Shown here: piece after piece, positions 62,796 to 64,000 of the stretch
How positions within the stretch are numbered: the stretch's first letter is position 1
Layout of the letters: each line of letters starts with the position of its first letter
Assembly: GCF_027214005.1 (NCBI RefSeq)
Contig: NZ_JAPWGY010000002.1
Coordinates: 707,860 to 771,859, forward strand
DNA from: Kiloniella laminariae
Lineage (GTDB): Bacteria > Pseudomonadota > Alphaproteobacteria > Kiloniellales > Kiloniellaceae
Length of the DNA: 64,000 bases
Direction: 5' to 3'
Program-made: the position numbers and the translations under genes
The notes under the pieces: generated by a model
Told to the model about the DNA's origin: nothing
What the model saw: only the letters and a program-made list of their open reading frames with translations
Database searches by the model: none

Positions 62796-64000
62796 TCAAT
62801 CAGCATCCCATTGAAGTTTTTTCCGATAAATTGTCGAAGGGTTGATATCCAGAAAAGCCGCTGCTTTTGTAACACTCCCACCGCAAAGAGAGATGGCATC
62901 TTCGATGGCCTGCTTCTCAACAATCCATAAAGGGACGATTTTTTCCGAGCCCTCTTTCTCTGGGAACTGGGGTGAAGCACTTGCTTCAGTGACATGACCG
63001 GCACCGCCGCGAGACCCTCCCCGCCAATCCTTCGGCGCCTGTTCAGGAATAATTGCACCGCCGCCACTTTTCTTCGCACTCAACACAGGCGGTAACATTG
63101 ACGCCACAAGAACGGTACCCGAGTTGAGAACTACCGAGTTTCTAATCACATTCTGTAACTGGCGAATATTGCCCGGCCAGGAATATTCATAAATCGCCTG
63201 TAACGCCTCAGAGGAAAAAGTCGTGAAATCCTTCGCTTCCTCCCGGGCATACTCTTGCAAAAAAGCCTTGGCAATCTCGATCACATCCTGATCCCTGTCC
63301 CTTAAGGGAGGCAGATGGATCGGAATGACATGCAACCGATAATACAGATCTTCTCTGAAATTTCCGGCCTGAACCTCCTGAAGAGGATTCCTGTTAGTCG
63401 CACAGACAATCCGGATATTGACCTTTTCCAGCCGGGTACTCCCAACTTTCTGAAAGGTTCCACTCTGGATAAAGCGGAGCAACTTTGTCTGAAGATCAAG
63501 ATCCATCTCGCAGATCTCGTCCAGAAACAACGTCCCGCCATCTGCCTGGGTTGCAGCACCGTCCCGGTTACTGATTGCTCCGGTAAAAGCCCCCTTGATG
63601 TGGCCAAAAATCTCGGATTCCATCAAATCTCGAGGGATAGCCCCACAGTTAAGAGGGACAAACGGTTTATCAACACGAGGGCTGCTTTTGTGTATCGCCT
63701 CGGCGCAGACCTCTTTCCCTGTCCCGCTTTCCCCAGTGATAAATACTGTCGCCTTGGAGGACGCTGCCGCGTCGATTGTCCGATAAATCGACTGCATGGC
63801 CAGGGACGAGCCGATAAACCCCTGATAATGACTGCGCTCCTTAATGGCTTCGACCATGGCGGAGAGCTGCATATGCTTAAGAGCATTACGGACAGTCACA
63901 ATCAAACGGTCTGCTGAAAAAGGTTTTACCAGAAAATCATAGGCGCCAAGACGCATGGATTCCACGGCAACATTGACCGATGCGTTTGAAGTGATAACGA
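62796..64000 (-). CDS. LuxO-like sigma-54 response regulator, 5' end beyond window
   Basis: The visible part is the C-terminal end of a receiver domain (ITSNASVNVAVESMRLGAYDFLVKPFSADRLIVTVRNALK, residues carrying the K of the receiver and the Ser/Thr switch). A sigma-54 AAA+ domain follows with Walker A ITGESGTGKEVCAEAIH, the sigma-54-contacting GAFTGAISNRDGAATQADGGTLFLDEICEM, and ATNRNPLQEV. A Fis-type HTH is at the C-terminus (AIEDAISLCGGSVTKAAAFLDINPSTIYRKKLQW). DFLVKPFSADRL resembles LuxO-type quorum regulators. The receiver's phospho-Asp lies outside the window; LuxO identity is inferred from similarity only. Confidence 0.9.
   Translation of the reverse strand, partial: VITSNASVNVAVESMRLGAYDFLVKPFSADRLIVTVRNALKHMQLSAMVEAIKERSHYQGFIGSSLAMQSIYRTIDAAASSKATVFITGESGTGKEVCAEAIHKSSPRVDKPFVPLNCGAIPRDLMESEIFGHIKGAFTGAISNRDGAATQADGGTLFLDEICEMDLDLQTKLLRFIQSGTFQKVGSTRLEKVNIRIVCATNRNPLQEVQAGNFREDLYYRLHVIPIHLPPLRDRDQDVIEIAKAFLQEYAREEAKDFTTFSSEALQAIYEYSWPGNIRQLQNVIRNSVVLNSGTVLVASMLPPVLSAKKSGGGAIIPEQAPKDWRGGSRGGAGHVTEASASPQFPEKEGSEKIVPLWIVEKQAIEDAISLCGGSVTKAAAFLDINPSTIYRKKLQWDAD

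Overview
The window is chromosomal DNA from an alphaproteobacterium, most likely a Rhodospirillales-like lineage (the order is my inference). The evidence is a circularly permuted, two-piece type tmRNA gene with an ANDN-type tag, an alpha-type SspB adaptor beside it, the hflK-hflC-DUF2065-degP block, the mreBCD-mrdA-mrdB block, an AsmA giant protein and an aerobic-type cobalamin cluster. Nearly all of the window is dense, ordinary coding sequence. Accessory material is confined to a small patch near 14-15.4 kb and some odd intergenic repeats near 11.1, 19.6 and 20.5-20.9 kb. Layout: (1) 1-11.8 kb is a cobalamin (B12) region: cobL (cut by the window edge), cobH, a CbiX-type chelatase with a long His-rich tail, cbiB, a TauE/SafE permease, a flavin reductase, cobO, cobN, cobW, cobU and bluB. 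(2) 11.9-21.9 kb is mixed: a SulP transporter without a STAS domain, a glyoxalase-fold protein, a broken IS5-family transposase, an orphan membrane protein, pepN, bfd with a Fur-type operator, a nitroreductase, a second TauE/SafE permease followed by degenerate tandem repeats and a decayed copy of its own 3' end, and two small uncharacterised proteins. (3) 22.1-29.1 kb holds a UDP-sugar dehydrogenase and the complete rod-shape operon (mreB, mreC, mreD, mrdA/PBP2, mrdB/RodA). (4) 29.4-41.9 kb is housekeeping: ilvC-ilvN-ilvB, miaA, serB, a DegP-type protease, DUF2065, hflC-hflK, mrp, a DUF1194 VWA protein and folA. (5) 42.1-52.0 kb is catabolic: a GntR/FCD regulator with a palindromic operator, an aldehyde dehydrogenase, a D-amino-acid dehydrogenase-like flavoprotein and a proline-racemase-family epimerase (together a trans-4-hydroxyproline degradation set without its deaminase), then a rhomboid protease, a fused TRAP permease, a TAXI binding protein and a D-threonine aldolase/DSD1-type PLP enzyme. 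(6) 52.1-64 kb holds thyA, ssrA (tmRNA), sspB, a small hypothetical, a Tex30-type hydrolase with a TfoX_N protein, fumC, a ribbon-helix-helix protein, an AsmA protein, a Rap1a/Tai-like exported protein coupled to an MFS transporter, and a LuxO-like sigma-54 response regulator cut by the window edge. How the genes work together: the B12 genes follow the late-cobalt (CobN) route from precorrin-8x through adenosylation (CobO), amide/nucleotide-loop steps (CbiB, CobU) and lower-ligand synthesis (BluB). The ssrA and sspB genes sit side by side and form one ribosome-rescue and tag-delivery module. The hydroxyproline genes would take up and convert 4-hydroxyproline toward 2-oxoglutarate. I see no CRISPR array, prophage, secretion system or recognisable tRNA. 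I did not find a convincing wholly new multi-gene system. The best leads for unusual biology are the His-tailed CbiX inside a CobN-type pathway, the tauE-derived higher-order repeat, and the compact ssrA-sspB module with its divergent tag.
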